This document shows, piece after piece, positions 21,996-32,999 of a DNA stretch of 64,000 nt. The stretch's first letter is position 1. The number at the start of each line of letters is the position of its first letter. Position numbers and translations under genes: made by a program. Under the pieces are notes generated by a model that was given only the letters and a program-made list of their open reading frames with translations, was not told the DNA's origin and did no database searches. Origin of the DNA: Fistularia commersonii (taxonomy: Eukaryota; Chordata; Actinopteri; Syngnathiformes; Fistulariidae); contig JBBMNZ010000006.1 of the NCBI GenBank assembly GCA_037954325.1, positions 3,938,501 to 4,002,500 on the forward strand. Reading direction: 5' to 3'.

Positions 21996-22740
21996 ATGTC
22001 AGGTGTCCATCTCAGGGTTAGTTCCGGAGACCATGGTGTGAACTCCCGTAAGAGGCTTAGCCCCTATGTGGCCTTACCTGTTCCCTACACACCCAAAGAC
22101 CACAGATGGGTTTTCGAAGACCTGTCAGTCTTAGTCCCTTTGTGTACTTGTTTGTTTCCCTGTGCATCCAGGGACCACAGACCAGAGACGAGAGCACAAA
22201 CAAGGTTCGGTCCCTTGCTATCCTTGTTTGTCCCAACACATCTGGAGACTATAGACGGGAAACAGGTCTGCGAACCCCCGTCAGGTTTAGTCCCTCATCC
22301 TTGTTTGCCTCTACGAATCTGGAGTCGTGAGACCACTGACCAGGTGGTAGGCCAAAGACAGGTGGCCGGTGACTTGAGACCAGAGTGCGAACACCCGTCA
22401 GGTTCAGTCCTTATGTATCTTCACTTGGCCCAACACATCTGGAGACCACAGACTGGAGACTGGAGTGTGAACCCTTTAGTCCCTATGTAGCCTCATCGGT
22501 TCCCTACACTTCTGGAGACCACAGAATGGTGTGCAAACACCTGTCAGGCTTAGTCCCTATGTATATTTGTTTATTTCGCTGCACATCCAGAGACTACAGA
22601 CCAGAGACTGAAGTGTGAACCCCTGTCAGGTTTAGTCCCCCATCCTTGTGTGTCCCTATGAAACTGGAGTCCAGAGAGCACTGACTGGACACCGTAGACA
22701 AGAGGCCGGTGACTGGAGAGCGGAGTGCAAACCCTGTTAG
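21996..22740. repeat. Degenerate ~75-80-bp tandem array
   Basis: The segment CTTAGTCCCTATGT or GTTTAGTCCC recurs near 22056, 22130, 22205, 22285, 22402, 22474, 22549 and 22630, giving about 75-80 bp spacing with one enlarged unit of about 117 bp. Other unit parts are TCTGGAGACCACAGAC and TGTGAACCCCTGTCAGG. Open frames across it are by-products of the repeat. Confidence 0.8.
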
Positions 22741-23831
22741 GACAGTAGCATGCGAGATGCTGCCACACCCTTCCATTGAACTAGAGACTGGGAAACCAGA
22801 GACCAGAGACCAGAGACCGGAGATTGAACCTGTCTGCGTCATTCCTGCCATGCTGTCCAAATATGTCAAGCACCTGACTTGTGCACTGAGGGTGGAGGAG
22901 ATGGACTCACCCTCACCTGTATTTTCAAGTAACTGTTCATCTGTTGGATAATCAAACTTGTCTTTTGAACCCTCTCCACTGGTGTGTCAACTGGGATTGC
23001 ATTTGGATTGTACAAACACTAAAACGTAGCAAATTTTTCTCTTACTTCTTCCGACGATGCATAGATCTTGTCTAATAATTGATTTTTTTGGGACTATAAA
23101 TCACATCCAGGCTGCCTTAAGGGATACTCAGCAACCGTTCAATTACTTTGGTGTTAATATGCCGTGCTAAAATGTAAAACCTAGCCAAATGGATGTTGAA
23201 ATAATTAGAAAATTCATGTTGGGTTGCACTCTTCCTTTTGGCCAATGAGTGTATGAGCTGTATAGATAACAAGTGGATGAATGTCATGTCCTTGCAAGAG
23301 ATGGTCAAATTTAAGACCAACATAATATTCTATTCAGCTGTTTTAGGCATTCTATTTCCCCCCTTGACGTTTATTAATTGTTTATGTTATATGGCTCAGG
23401 ATAAAATTTTAAAACATTTTTTTTTTAATTTTCTTCAAAAATGTGCTTAGGTATTAAATCGGGTGTGAAAAGAACAATATAAAAATAAAACATTTTGTGT
23501 TTAAAATTGGTCTTTTGTACAATTGAACTCCCACTGACATTTTTTTTTTTTTCGGTCTAGCTTTTTGGTTATTGAGACATTACAGAGTGTGTTTATGTGT
23601 AAAGCTAGGGTCTAAAAAAAATATCCTGAATCACCTGTCTTTTTTTGAGGTGGAAGGAGATGCACCTTAGTGTAATAAAAAAAAAAAAAAAAAGGATTCC
23701 CACCGATGAGTGTCACATAGCGCTGCATCAGACAGTCCAGACACTCCAGTAGATTTGTACTGGAGCACTCTCATCAATTGATCAGCGAGGAGTTCGTAAT
23801 TGTCTCTAGTTAACAGATCGGCTCAATTCTA

Positions 23832-23832
<1 letters not shown>

Positions 23833-23865
<33 letters not shown>
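23833..23865. repeat. (CA)16 microsatellite
   Basis: Pure CA run, followed after a CGAGTGTGTG break by further short CA stretches. Confidence 0.95.
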
Positions 23866-23868
<3 letters not shown>

Positions 23869-24013
23869 TGTGTGCACACACAGACACATGTGCGCACACA
23901 CCTGTTCTATAATTCATGGGGTGTATTGTGCGGATGCAGTTAACTGCCGCTTAAAAGTAATTAATTGATTTTCTGACATATCAGTTAGCGGGGGCACCAA
24001 ATGACGCACACAT

Positions 24014-24015
<2 letters not shown>

Positions 24016-24083
<68 letters not shown>
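24016..24083. repeat. (CA)n microsatellite, interrupted
   Basis: A 68-nt CA run with one TC interruption near 24052. Confidence 0.95.
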
Positions 24084-24091
<8 letters not shown>

Positions 24092-24314
24092 ACGTGTGTA
24101 TTTGTGGAGTGGTGCAGAATTGTTCAAAGATGTGCACAGTTTTTGGCCAAAACGGTCTCTTCCACTTTTTTTCAAAATGTCTGAACCTTCTCTTTGGTGA
24201 TGGCAATAAAAAGGTGTCAATATTCATACTTAGACTGGAGGAAGATCCAGAAGTGATTTGTTACTATGCAGAAAAGGAGATCAAGGGATTTGCTCGGGAA
24301 GAGGTTATGCCATT

Positions 24315-25620
24315 TTCATTAAAACTCATTTATTCATTATACTGCTTATCCTATAAAGAGACATATAACTACTCTACATCATATAAAGACCCTGGACCGT
24401 TTGTCATTTACACCTCAACGAGAGACAGACAAGATCATATAACATATTCTCTCTCATTCATACAACATATACACATATAAAAGTCATCCTTTCATAAACA
24501 TACAACCACTCACCCTCTCATTCACACGTTGCGACCATTCACCCATCATTCAAACGTTATATAGACATGCAACCCTCTCATTTATGTGTCATAAAAAGCT
24601 ATATAACATTCAACATCTCATTCACACATCATATATAAAAACAACCATTCACCTTGTATAAACTCAGGCAACCATTCACCCTCTCATTCCAACATCAAAT
24701 AAGGACAGACAACCATTCCCTCAGTCATTCACGTCATATAAGGATGTATAACATTCACCGTTTTCATTCAAACATCATATAGAGATGATAACCATTTACT
24801 TCTTCATGTAAACTAATTTAGAGGCATACAAGGATTCATCCTCTCATTCACATGTCATATAAGGACATTAAGCCATTCACTTTGTGATTCATACGTCATC
24901 TAGGGACAGGCAACCATTCACTCTCTCATTCATACATCATATAAGGGCACAAAACCATTCACCATTCTGATTCACGTCATATAAGATCATATAACTTTCA
25001 CTTCCTCATTCATATAACATATAGAGACATGCAACCATTCACCCTCTCATTCACACATCATATAGATGTGTTCATTCACCCCTTCATTTGCATGTTAATT
25101 AGAGACATCCAACCATCCACCCTCTCATTCACATATCATTCAAACATAGGCAACATTCAGCCTCAAATTCAGATGTCAAATAAAGACAGACAACCATTCA
25201 CGCTCTCATTCGCATGTCAGATAGAGGCCGATAACATTCACTCCTTCATGCAGATATCATTTAGAGACGTGCAACCTTCACCCTCTAATTCACACGGTCA
25301 ATAAGGACAGACAACCATTCACTTTGTCATTCACACATCGTCTAGAAACATGCAACCATTCACACTCTCGTTCATACATCATACAGATCACTTGACATTC
25401 TCTTCCTACATCATAAAACATAGACATAAAACCATTCCCTCTCTTATTTTCATGCCTTTGGAGTCTGTTATGAATGTACTTCATGTGTTTGGATTGTGGG
25501 AAGAACTTGGAGAATCCTGAGGAACCCCACGCTGAAATGGGAATTAGATGGAAACCCCACAAAGAAAGTCGACTCTGTCAGAATCCAGCTGTTAGGCAAA
25601 AACGCTAACTTATTCCTTGC
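24315..25620 (+). repeat. Dispersed teleost repeat with internally expanded ~47-bp array
   Basis: Starts with TTCATTATACTGCTTATCCT, then about 20 degenerate units of the form ACAACCATTCACCCTCTCAT, TCACACATCATATAGAGACA from about 24360 to 25440. It then passes into GTGTTTGGATTGTGGGAAGA and AACCCCACAAAGAAAGTC (about 25480-25570), the same 3' module as the copy at 6.5 kb. The array is therefore an enlarged internal part of the element, not an independent satellite. Confidence 0.75.
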
Positions 25621-25639
25621 CAATAAAATTCGATGTGTA

Positions 25640-28600
25640 TTTGGACTTTTTGAATTGTTAATCATTTCCAAGACACCCCACAGAAATCAACAACCCAAAC
25701 TAGCAACCAAACAGCAGGATGAACCCTATATAGCTCAGAATGTCACAGTTGTTGGTTGTCAACCCTGCGTATCACGGCGCTAACTACTGCATCTGGAGCA
25801 GTAAGACTACATCCTTTGGCCAAGATCTATGCTTTTCCATCACTGGCTGCCGCATAAGCTTCTTTGACCTGGAAGGGAGCGTCTCTGACCGGGGTTAGAG
25901 TGATTCTTCATTCCAGACGCGAAACTGTTCGGGTGCTAACAGACTTCTCCTTGTGGCCATTAGCTTCCTTGCCATTCAACAGAAGGGTCTTGGCCCAGAA
26001 TGAAGACTGCTTTTGCTGAGATACATGATATTCTTTGGCCGAGGGTGTAGAGATACGCTGCCGCCACAAATATAGATCCGTTTCATCCCATTGGCTCCAG
26101 CGGTCAATACACGAAGAATAGAAAAGGAAAACTTCGATGAGCTACGTCCTTTAATATTTGTATTTATTCCACATTGAAATCGGGATATTTTTGTGATCAA
26201 TCCCACTGGTTCCCTGCTGGTAACCGTTTTGAAAAATGACGACGGGGAAGTAGTTCATCAGCTACGGTTATTGTATAAAAAAGTACTTTGTGTGCGTGTG
26301 TGTGCTGAATTATTCAGCCGGCCTCTGTGACGGGGAGAAGACCAGCTTATTCTTGCTAAACTAAAAATTGATTTTCTGACACAAGACATGAAGGACAGGG
26401 AGAGAGGGAAAGGAGAGAGAGCCTATTCAATCATGCACACAGTCAAAGTTGGTTAAAGGGTCAGTCCTTCAGCGTAGAAATGGAAATAAAATGGAGGGAG
26501 ACGGAGAGAGAAAAAGTGCGGGAATCTGACAGGGACTGAGGGGCCGAATGAGACAGGAGACGGTGAAAATGGAGGGAAGGGATGGAGAGGAAGATAGAAG
26601 CGCCCGAGGCGGTGTTTAGTGCAGTTTGAATGGCTGAGCAGGTGCACCGGAGCAGAAACGCTCAACTTGCGCACTCAGACTAAAAAAACAAACAAAAAAA
26701 CGAACCCAGGCTGTCGGAACCCTACAGGACGGGTTCCGGAATTAAGACAGAACTGGCAAAGTGTTTTTAGTCACACCAAGTCGAAGAGTGGAGGCCATGT
26801 TGGCACATGGCGACCAGGTTAAAGTAATATATTCCACAACATTCTTATCAACCTGCAAATTTTGCTTTTTTTGCCCCCCTACGTGTTTCCAGGATTGAGC
26901 GAAGATTTACCACTCGTGTTCTGGAAAACATGTGCGGCTGTGATTTGTGTATCAGTGAGCTCACTTTGGACGCCGGATGCGATAGCAGGTGGGAGGAGGT
27001 GGTTATGGATTTTTTTTTCCCGTCTCCTCCGCTATATTAACAACCGTATTATAGGATCTGCATCACTAGATAATGTTTAATTAATATTTACCAAAACATA
27101 ACCTCTCTTTGTTACCGCTTATTCTAATGTGAACTAGTGCGCGCCCATTCTGAGTGCGGCCTGTATTTTCCATTGTCTTCTGTCACGGTGGTATTGCATT
27201 TCCCGGGTCTATTTCAGGGCCATCTGACCCAGAACGCCGTTGCCAGGCTGGATGGAGGACGAAGAAGATGCCAAACCTTCGGCATCCGTAAAAGTTCAGA
27301 AAGGATAATGAGTCGAGTAAATGAGTGCAAAGGTCATTAAATACGCTGCCTCAATAGATTAATCAATCCCGGATTTAACTCATATCTAAAATCTCATTTA
27401 CAGTCTCTTTTACGGCATAAGCTTTATTTCTATCTGGCGTCACTCTAGCGTCAGTCTGTTTTTACTCACAACTGTCCAAGCAACTGGATTCTGACTTGTT
27501 TCAAGCAGCCTCCATACATGAAAGTAAGTCACCTGTGCACCAGAATACGGAGTTTGGCTTTTCCACTCTCTCCTTGAAAAAAATAGCTCTGCCTTGAGAT
27601 CTGCTTTTCAGCAAACTTAGAATCTCAATTTAGATCGATGTAAAAGTCGCTTTTGAACAAAATTTTTCTGAAAACAATCCAGCTTAAATTTTTTTCTACC
27701 TCCCTCCCCCTTCAGGGGAATCTGTTTGCTTTCCGTTCCTACTGGCAGTAAGGGATCGGTGCGATGCAAGCTTCTGTGACATGTAGCCTAAGTGGCAAAC
27801 TCAAAAATAAATACAATTGCCATGGACTATCAATTTGGTTGAAGTATTTTTGTTTCTTGAAAACCTGCAGCGTAAGCTAATTCTGTACTTATTTTTGCCA
27901 CAACGTTTAAATTTTGTTGCGACCCCCTTGACATTCCTGTATGGTGTGGCAGGCCGGCAGGGCTCGGAACTCTTCATCTGTCCATTTCCTTGCTGGTTCT
28001 GTTAATTTTTTTCCCAAGTTGCAAGAAGTTTCAAGTTCAAATTTCACAAGTGTTCCGAAAATGTTTGTGAAGAAGCACAATTCCAGATATTTCAGTCTGA
28101 ATTTCTGAAAATAGTTAAAAACACAAACAACTTTTAGAAATGGGTTACCACATCTGCCCTGGAAGGTCAAGTAAGGCTGGCTTGTATTTGTTTATTTATT
28201 TGTAACAGACTTCAATGAATTTCTTCCAAAGGTCAGGCTTTTTCTATGAACACGATAACGTCGGGATTGAAGCTCTGAAGCACTTCCATTGTTTTTATTT
28301 GCTTGCATTCTCCGTGAAGAACTTTGGAGACGAGAGTTTTCTGTACAAACAAAATGAGCCCGGCAGGCCTCCCATTGGCTGTCAGACCCCACCGATTTTT
28401 TTTGACTTTGGTTCCTCACAAGTCATCTCAAGCCAAGTCAAGTCTTACATCTTTGGCCAAGAGTCTGACTCCAGTCTCTTTTTGGAACAATTAATGTTAC
28501 ATCCATGTGCATCGGGTTAGAGTCTACGGAGGGCCATCATAAAAAAACAGCCACCATAAACTGCACATCTGATGAGCTGATATTCAATTATATTACATCA

Positions 28601-28830
28601 AATGATATTGAAAAGTATGTGCAGGCACTATTAATGGTGACGCACTTTTGTTATTTGGCACGTTTATGCCCATTTACATTCATATTTGTTTACCTCCAAT
28701 TAGAATAAAGACCAAGCAATGCTTCTGAATACCAAGCAGATCAAATAAAAAATGCTCTAAAATGAGAAAATCATGTCCATTTATTTATTTCAAACATAAT
28801 GCCACCGGTGTTGAACAAAAGATAATACTG
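25640..28830. other. Unique DNA, no gene seen
   Basis: Includes a purine-rich stretch near 26395-26600 and otherwise ordinary sequence. Open frames are short, unsupported by splice-phase continuity and match no domain I know. Confidence 0.5.
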
Positions 28831-28834
28831 TTCA

Positions 28835-28990
28835 GGTCCTTTTTGGGAATGACGAGGATGGGTAGGACCGGGAATGAGTCCATCGGAGAGAAAGCATGTG
28901 CGATATTTTGTAGACAAAGTCAGAGACTGAGATGGTTCGGATATTTACATAGGAGGGTTGTTGAAGATCTGGGAAGTAGGAGTTTGCCAA
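28835..28990 (+). mobile_element. RTE-type LINE fragment, end of the ORF
   Basis: Reads FLGMTRMGRTGNESIGEKAC and, after a change, QRLRWFGYLHRRV. This matches the end of the polyprotein in the larger RTE copy at 44.0-44.15 kb (SLGVTRMDRIRNESIRGTAH and RLRWFGHVQRGDSEHICRRM). Only this C-terminal fragment remains. Confidence 0.75.
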
Positions 28991-29099
28991 CATGAAATAC
29001 CTCAGGACAATCAGGTGCACTTGAGTGTTTACTATTCAAATCTTATTTAAGACCTTGTACCATATACGACTGTTTACCTTGTCAGTTTGCACTCCAAAT

Positions 29100-30315
29100 G
29101 CTGTAATCAACTGTCAACATCTCACTCTGCAATTGTTTAATTTGCCATGGCACAACAGTCACTGACATAGTACAATTGTGGCTTTCATTGTACAATAGAT
29201 ACCAATTTGTTGCAATTATACAATAGTATTGATATTGTCGTCTTGCCCATTTTACAATTGTACTTGCTACTGTACAATAGTCTCCAACTCAATACCATTG
29301 TACAATTGTTGCTACCTTGTTGCTATTGTACAGTAGTAATAATATAGTTAATGACATAGTTGTATGGCAGTCCTTGCTATTGTAAAATAGTATTTACTGT
29401 TATACAATACTTATCAATTGATTGTCATTGTACAATTATCGTTGCCACTGTACAATAGTAACTAACTCAATGCCATTGTAAATTAGTCATACGATTGTCA
29501 TTGTCATTGTACAATAGTCGCCAACTTAGTGCTAATGCACAAGACTCAAGATTCAAGATTCAAAGCATTTAGTGTCATATGTACAGTGTTGAGACGTATT
29601 TACCCACAATAGTTGCTAACCCACAACAGTTGCCAACTCATTGCCATTGGACAATAGTTGTTGCCGTTGTACAACAGTTTTCATTATACAGAAGTTGCCA
29701 GTATGTTGCCTTTGTACAATAGCCGTTGCCATTGTATAACAGTTGTGGCCACCGGACAATAATCTTTGCCGTTGGACAATAGTAACCAACTCAATGCCAT
29801 TGTAAAATACTCCTTGCCATTGTACAATTGTCATTGTCATTGTACAATAGTCGACAACTTGTCGTTAATCTACAAAAGTTGCCAACTCCTTGGCATCAAA
29901 CAATAGTTGTTGCCGCTATATAATAGTCATTGTCATTGCACAGTAGTTGCCAGTATGTTGCCATTGTACAATACACGCTACCATTGTACGATAGCTGTCA
30001 TTTCATTGACATTGTATAACAGTCACAATCTTGTTGCCGTCGTACAATAGTCAATGTTATGGTACAACAGTCATTGCCATTGTACAATAGTCATGACCAT
30101 TGTACAATAGTCGCCAACTTGTAGTTAGTGTACAATAGTCGCCAACTATTGCCATTTTACAATAGTTGTTGCTGTTGAACAATCGTTGTTGCTATTGTAC
30201 AATTGTAAACAACCTGTTAGCAGTGTACATCAATTGTTGCCGTTGTACAATATTTGCCAACTTATTGCCATCGTGCAATAGCTGCTGCCTTTGCAAAATA
30301 GTAATTGCCATTGTA
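29100..30315. repeat. Array of palindromic ATTGTACAAT units
   Basis: About 1.2 kb in which CATTGTACAATAGT alternates with GTTGCCAACTCATTGC-type spacers. Several dozen near-copies occur at irregular 25-50 bp intervals. The core TTGTACAA is a perfect palindrome. The array is interrupted at about 29545-29600 by a LINE tail on the minus strand. No ORF here is meaningful. Confidence 0.85.
29545..29600 (-). mobile_element. L2-type LINE tail inserted in the palindromic array
   Basis: On the minus strand: TGTACATATGACACTAAATG followed by CTTTGAATCTTGAATCTTGA. The similar TGTGACAATAAACGCTTTGAATC ends the L2 copy at 61.86 kb. It is a very short 5'-truncated insertion. Confidence 0.6.
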
Positions 30316-30319
30316 GAGT

Positions 30320-30951
30320 AGTGGTTAAACTGGTCAAACAGCCGTTTACTACCTCAGAATATTTGCCTGCTCTGGCTGTTTACCTGCAAATTATCACAGA
30401 GTCAAAACAAACCCAAAGTTATAAGTTGGTGGGAGGGAAAGGCTGTGAAATATACAGTGATGGCTGTAGCTAATTATAAAACCCTGTCAATTCCAATTTA
30501 TTCTCACTGTCCTCAAAGTAATCATTTGCACGGCTGCTTTTTATTGTGTACGGATTTAATAGAGATCTTGGATATGGGTGCTAATTCCTGCTGAGATTCC
30601 CCTGTTGTGCCAACTGAGGCAGCACAGTTTTGGGTTTGCTTCGGGAATGTTGAAATAAAAAATGCACAATGTTATTAAGACATTCGGGAAAATGATAATT
30701 ATCTTACGAGCATTGTGTAGTTTGTTGTGATGCCTGACGCCCAACGTCCTCTACATGCGCCATACCTTTGGACAAATTGAAATTTTAAGGTCTACATTTA
30801 TACAACAATGTTTTTATTCATTAGCGGACGCTTAAAAATCAATGCGTGTCTTCCTGGATGATTTCTGACAGAAAGGGAAGGAGACTACCAATCGGCTAAT
30901 TAGCCATTCACACCCCGCAGGCTTTGGTTACTTTAGGCCTTTCTCAGCATC

Positions 30952-30986
<35 letters not shown>

Positions 30987-32680
30987 ATGCCAAGTAACCC
31001 GAAAGATTCTGCAAACGGGTCATCAAAGTGGAAGGCCCCGGCAGGATGAGCCAATCAGACAACTTAAAACCGACCACACGGGGGACGCACGGGGTCCCAA
31101 ACGATCCAATGAATAAATCAGAAGGCCGGGTGGAATTTACAATACGGAATAGAACGGTGCTAATGGGTACGGGCGGAGCGCGTGCACGTAAAGACAACAC
31201 TTTGCATTCATTTGTTAACCACAATGTGGGGACAAATGGGGATGGAGAGGGTGAGGAGGAGCGAGAAAAAGGGTGAGGACACTCTTTGCATGACTTCCTT
31301 GTTAACCACAGGAGGGGACGCCGCCTCGCCTCACACGGGACAGACGTCCCATCTGACTTTACAAACACACACCCGCCGTCTCAACCATTAAGGAGGGAAC
31401 CATTGCGGTCGGGGGCGGAATATCCGCCGAGTCTGTCGGAGGCCCCATCGATCACCAGATGGCTCTTCTTTGTCAGTGGCGGTTTCTTCGGAACTTCGGG
31501 GGAAGTTAAGGTCAGCGGGGAAGTGTAGCGAATGAAGGGGGCGATGGCGAGCACGAGGGTGGAACAGACCAGACACATGTGTGTGTTTCGCAACGGCAGG
31601 ACATGAGTCGTTCCGTATGACCAAACACGGGAACGAGAATTCCGTTTCTAAACGTGATGCAAAATTATGTCCGATGAATTTTAGCCTATAATAATCCCAC
31701 AATATGGTGTCGTCACTCTTGATCAGCTGGTGGCATGGGGAGTTTCATAACAACGAGACTGGGTGGGGTTTGAACTTCGTCCGCCATCAAAAAAAGGATT
31801 TGATGAGTCTGTCGCAGCAACATCATTGTTCCGTTTGGCCGGCAGTGATCTATAGGTCTGCAAGTGAAGATAATTCGAGTATTGAGTTTCATAACAAGGT
31901 TTTACTCGCAAAGTAGAAGACACTGAAGGTGCTGAAATAACTCAGCGGTACTACAAACATGGCGCCTGGAGATTTTTTCTCACATTTCTATGGCAACAGT
32001 GAGATCACAATTTTTTTCAATGCTAAACTCAATTTAATCCATAAGTCGACAATGTTAATTTTAATCCTGTAGAAAACCTGAGTTAGCGTTGCCATTAGAG
32101 TCTAATCCGTGGCTCACCTGCACCGCTGAGTCAATTTTTAAACCCTGTAGTGCATAACATCACCGTCCGTGACATCATGGTGATATCACTTGCGAAGGAG
32201 GGTCCGCTTCAGGTGGCGTAAAACTCACAACATCCCCTGGGAAGAATGTGAAATTTTGCATCCCATGTTTTAGAAATTGAGGTCGGTCTGGAAATTTTCT
32301 TTGATTCTGTAGTCTCAATACAAATATGTAATTTGCCACTTCACCCAATTCTTTTATTTCATTTAAAATATCTTTATGCTTCTCACCGAGCCTTAGTGAC
32401 TAAAATGAAGGATTTCCTATGAAGACAACCATAGTTTGATGGATACAATATTTATTAACTATACATATACATGATAATATTAATATTACTGAATTATTAT
32501 TATTATAATTAGATACAATAATTATAATTTTGATCGTAATTAACAAAAATTACTTATACAACATTGTTTCATTTAATTCTATTATTCTTTTATTAGTTAG
32601 GGTTACTATTATTATTAAACTATTACTATTAAACTATCATTTATCTTTTATAAGTATTTTTTTCATTGATTGATCGATTG
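30320..32680. other. Unique DNA, no gene seen
   Basis: A (GT)n run at 30954-30982 and a relatively GC-rich, high-complexity stretch at about 31000-31600, then AT-rich sequence with (ATT)n-type runs near 32480-32640. No exon was recognised. Confidence 0.5.
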
Positions 32681-32689
32681 ATTCAGCAT

Positions 32690-32900
32690 TTTTTTTATAA
32701 TACTGCTCCTGCATGGTGGAACCTATACCAGCTGAAATTGGTCAAGGGGTGGGGCACACCAATTTTTAATTTTTAATTTTTAATTTTTAATTTTTAATTT
32801 TTAATTTTTAATTTTTAATTTTTAAAAAAATATTTTAGTTTTAAAAAAAATATTTTAATTTTTAAAAAATTATTTCATTTTTTTTTTTTTAATTATTAGT
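32690..32900 (+). repeat. Dispersed-repeat fragment fused to (AATTTTT)n
   Basis: GGTGGAACCTATACCAGCTG and AAATTGGTCAAGGGGTGGGG match the 5' module of the dispersed family (compare TATCCAAGCTGCCACTGGGC at 60.4 kb). At 32761-32824 there are nine perfect 7-bp AATTTTT units, then A/T-rich sequence to about 32895. Confidence 0.7.
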
Positions 32901-32999
32901 AGCGTCTCCCTCAACATGTAGCATAGGAACTTCGCCTCAGAGACGCCAGGGAACCTTCAATCCCCGAAGGAACCGAGTCCTGAACCAATGAGACCGAGA

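Noticed and set aside
21996..22490. A 164-codon plus-strand ORF
   Set aside because: It lies entirely in the ~75-80-bp tandem array, and the frame is a by-product of the repeat.
26765..26800. Minus-strand start MASTLRLGVTKNTLP as a possible distal runx1 N-terminus
   Set aside because: Only the first three residues resemble RUNX distal isoforms, it reaches a stop soon after, and no phase-1 donor is present.
29100..30315. The regular palindromic array as a CRISPR-like locus
   Set aside because: Spacing and spacers are irregular and similar to one another, there are no cas genes, and the DNA is vertebrate.
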